NCBI GenBank assembly: GCA_934233735.1
Contig: CAKQGQ010000010.1
Location: 1 to 64,000, forward strand
DNA: 64,000 bases
Source: an uncultured Clostridia bacterium
Lineage (GTDB): Bacteria > Bacillota > Clostridia > Peptostreptococcales > Anaerovoracaceae
Reading direction: 5' to 3'
In this document: in pieces, positions 63,512 through 64,000 of the stretch
Layout: each line of letters opens with the position of its first letter
How positions within the stretch are numbered: position 1 is the first letter of the stretch
Notes under the pieces: generated by a model
What the model was told of the DNA's origin: nothing
What the model saw: the letters and a program-made list of their open reading frames with translations, nothing else
Databases searched by the model: none
Translations under genes and position numbers: made by a program

Positions 63512-64000
63512 CTACATTGTGATGAAGATGAACTTCAGGCAGAACAGCAATCCGATGATTGCAACCATGATGTCCTTCTTCTCGAATTTTCCTGTGAAAA
63601 TAGCGATTAAAGTGTATGCGATGGAACCGATTCCGATGCCGTTCGCGATGGAGTATGTAAGCGGCATCATAATCAGTGTCAGGAATGCAGGAGCTGCAGA
63701 CTTTAAGTCTGTCATGTCTACATTCTTGAAGTTTCCGAGCATCAGAACGCCTACATAAATCAGTGCCGGAGCTGTTGCGCAAGCAGGAACAATGCTTGCA
63801 AGTGGTGTCAAGAACAGACATACGAAGAAGCAGCATGCAACAACGAGGGATGTCAGACCGGTTCTTCCGCCTGCAGCAACGCCGGATGCGGATTCAACGA
63901 AGGTTGTACATGTGGAAGTTCCCAGAACTGCACCGGAAACCGTTGCGATGGAGTCACATGCCATGCACTGGTCAAGGTTAATCGGGTCACCGTTTTCATC
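63512..64000 (-). CDS. NCS2/AzgA-family purine permease (C-terminal part visible)
   Basis: The visible frame runs off the right edge. It includes DENGDPINLDQCMACDSIAT then GTSTCTTFVESASGVAAGGR and TGLTSLVVACCFFVCLFLTP, which are characteristic of AzgA/PbuG-type guanine-hypoxanthine-adenine permeases, with about five membrane segments to the end. It should feed the phosphoribosyltransferase encoded next to it. Confidence 0.9.
   Translation of the reverse strand, partial: DENGDPINLDQCMACDSIATVSGAVLGTSTCTTFVESASGVAAGGRTGLTSLVVACCFFVCLFLTPLASIVPACATAPALIYVGVLMLGNFKNVDMTDLKSAAPAFLTLIMMPLTYSIANGIGIGSIAYTLIAIFTGKFEKKDIMVAIIGLLFCLKFIFITM

Noticed and set aside
1..64000. CRISPR arrays, retrons, diversity-generating elements, rRNA genes and insertion sequences
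   Set aside because: No regularly spaced repeats, reverse transcriptase or transposase motifs were seen on either strand.

Overview
The window is a stretch of low-to-moderate GC Gram-positive DNA, most likely from a gut or oral member of the Clostridia. The evidence is strong AGGAGG-type ribosome sites, consensus sigma-A promoters, a spore-type GH18 hydrolase, and two mobile elements built from Firmicutes-type modules. It has four parts: the end of an integrative conjugative element (ICE), a short chromosomal stretch, a complete-looking myovirus-type prophage, and chromosome again.

1) About 1-20.5 kb: conjugative element. Nearly all genes lie on the minus strand, tightly packed and often overlapping by 4 bases. 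Read from the right they are: an ADP-ribosyltransferase-like protein, small ICE proteins, two DNA methyltransferases (C5 and D12-type N6-A), a type IV secretion block (pilin-like, VirB6-like, VirB3/PrgI-like, VirB4 ATPase, NlpC/P60 hydrolase), an amidoligase/gamma-glutamylcyclotransferase pair, a candidate oriT, a MobC-like protein, a MobA/MobL relaxase with a Sel1-repeat tail, a Toprim protein and the VirD4 coupling ATPase. An AT-rich cassette (about 8.15-10.1 kb) interrupts this backbone. It carries its own promoter, a 27-residue leader-like ORF followed at once by a terminator hairpin, a secreted papain-like peptidase, a secreted small protein and a terminator. No integrase is visible; the element ends next to a tRNA-Leu(CAG) whose 3' end faces it.

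2) 20.6-22.4 kb: chromosome, with tRNA-Leu, an AI-2E family transporter, and the C-terminal part of a GH18 (YaaH/SleL-type) hydrolase.

3) 22,447-60,307: prophage of about 37.9 kb inserted inside that GH18 gene. A large serine integrase sits against the right end. The two chromosomal fragments rejoin in frame across a 5-base shared core, and the phage-side arms are inverted repeats, as expected for serine-integrase attP. The left end holds a candidate type I toxin/antisense unit and an XRE regulator. Lysis (holin, M15 endolysin), tail fibre, PBSX-like contractile tail, HK97-type head and packaging genes follow on the minus strand, then a HUH-type replication protein, many small early genes, a PcfJ-like protein, an AcrIIA9-like anti-CRISPR candidate and a SleB-like hydrolase. 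The switch region (55.4-56.3 kb) has a Cro-like gene, a CI-like repressor and repeated palindromic operators. Rightward genes beyond it encode an HsdR_N-like nuclease, DinD and the integrase.

4) 60.3-64 kb: chromosome, with the N-terminal part of the GH18 gene, a monofunctional transglycosylase, a LysO-type exporter, an adenine-type phosphoribosyltransferase and the edge of a purine permease.

The most notable items are the reversible-looking interruption of a spore-type hydrolase by a prophage that carries its own SleB-type hydrolase, the candidate type I toxin-antitoxin near attL, the AcrIIA9-like protein, and the leader-peptide/attenuator/peptidase cassette in the ICE. All family names come from reading the sequence; no searches were run.
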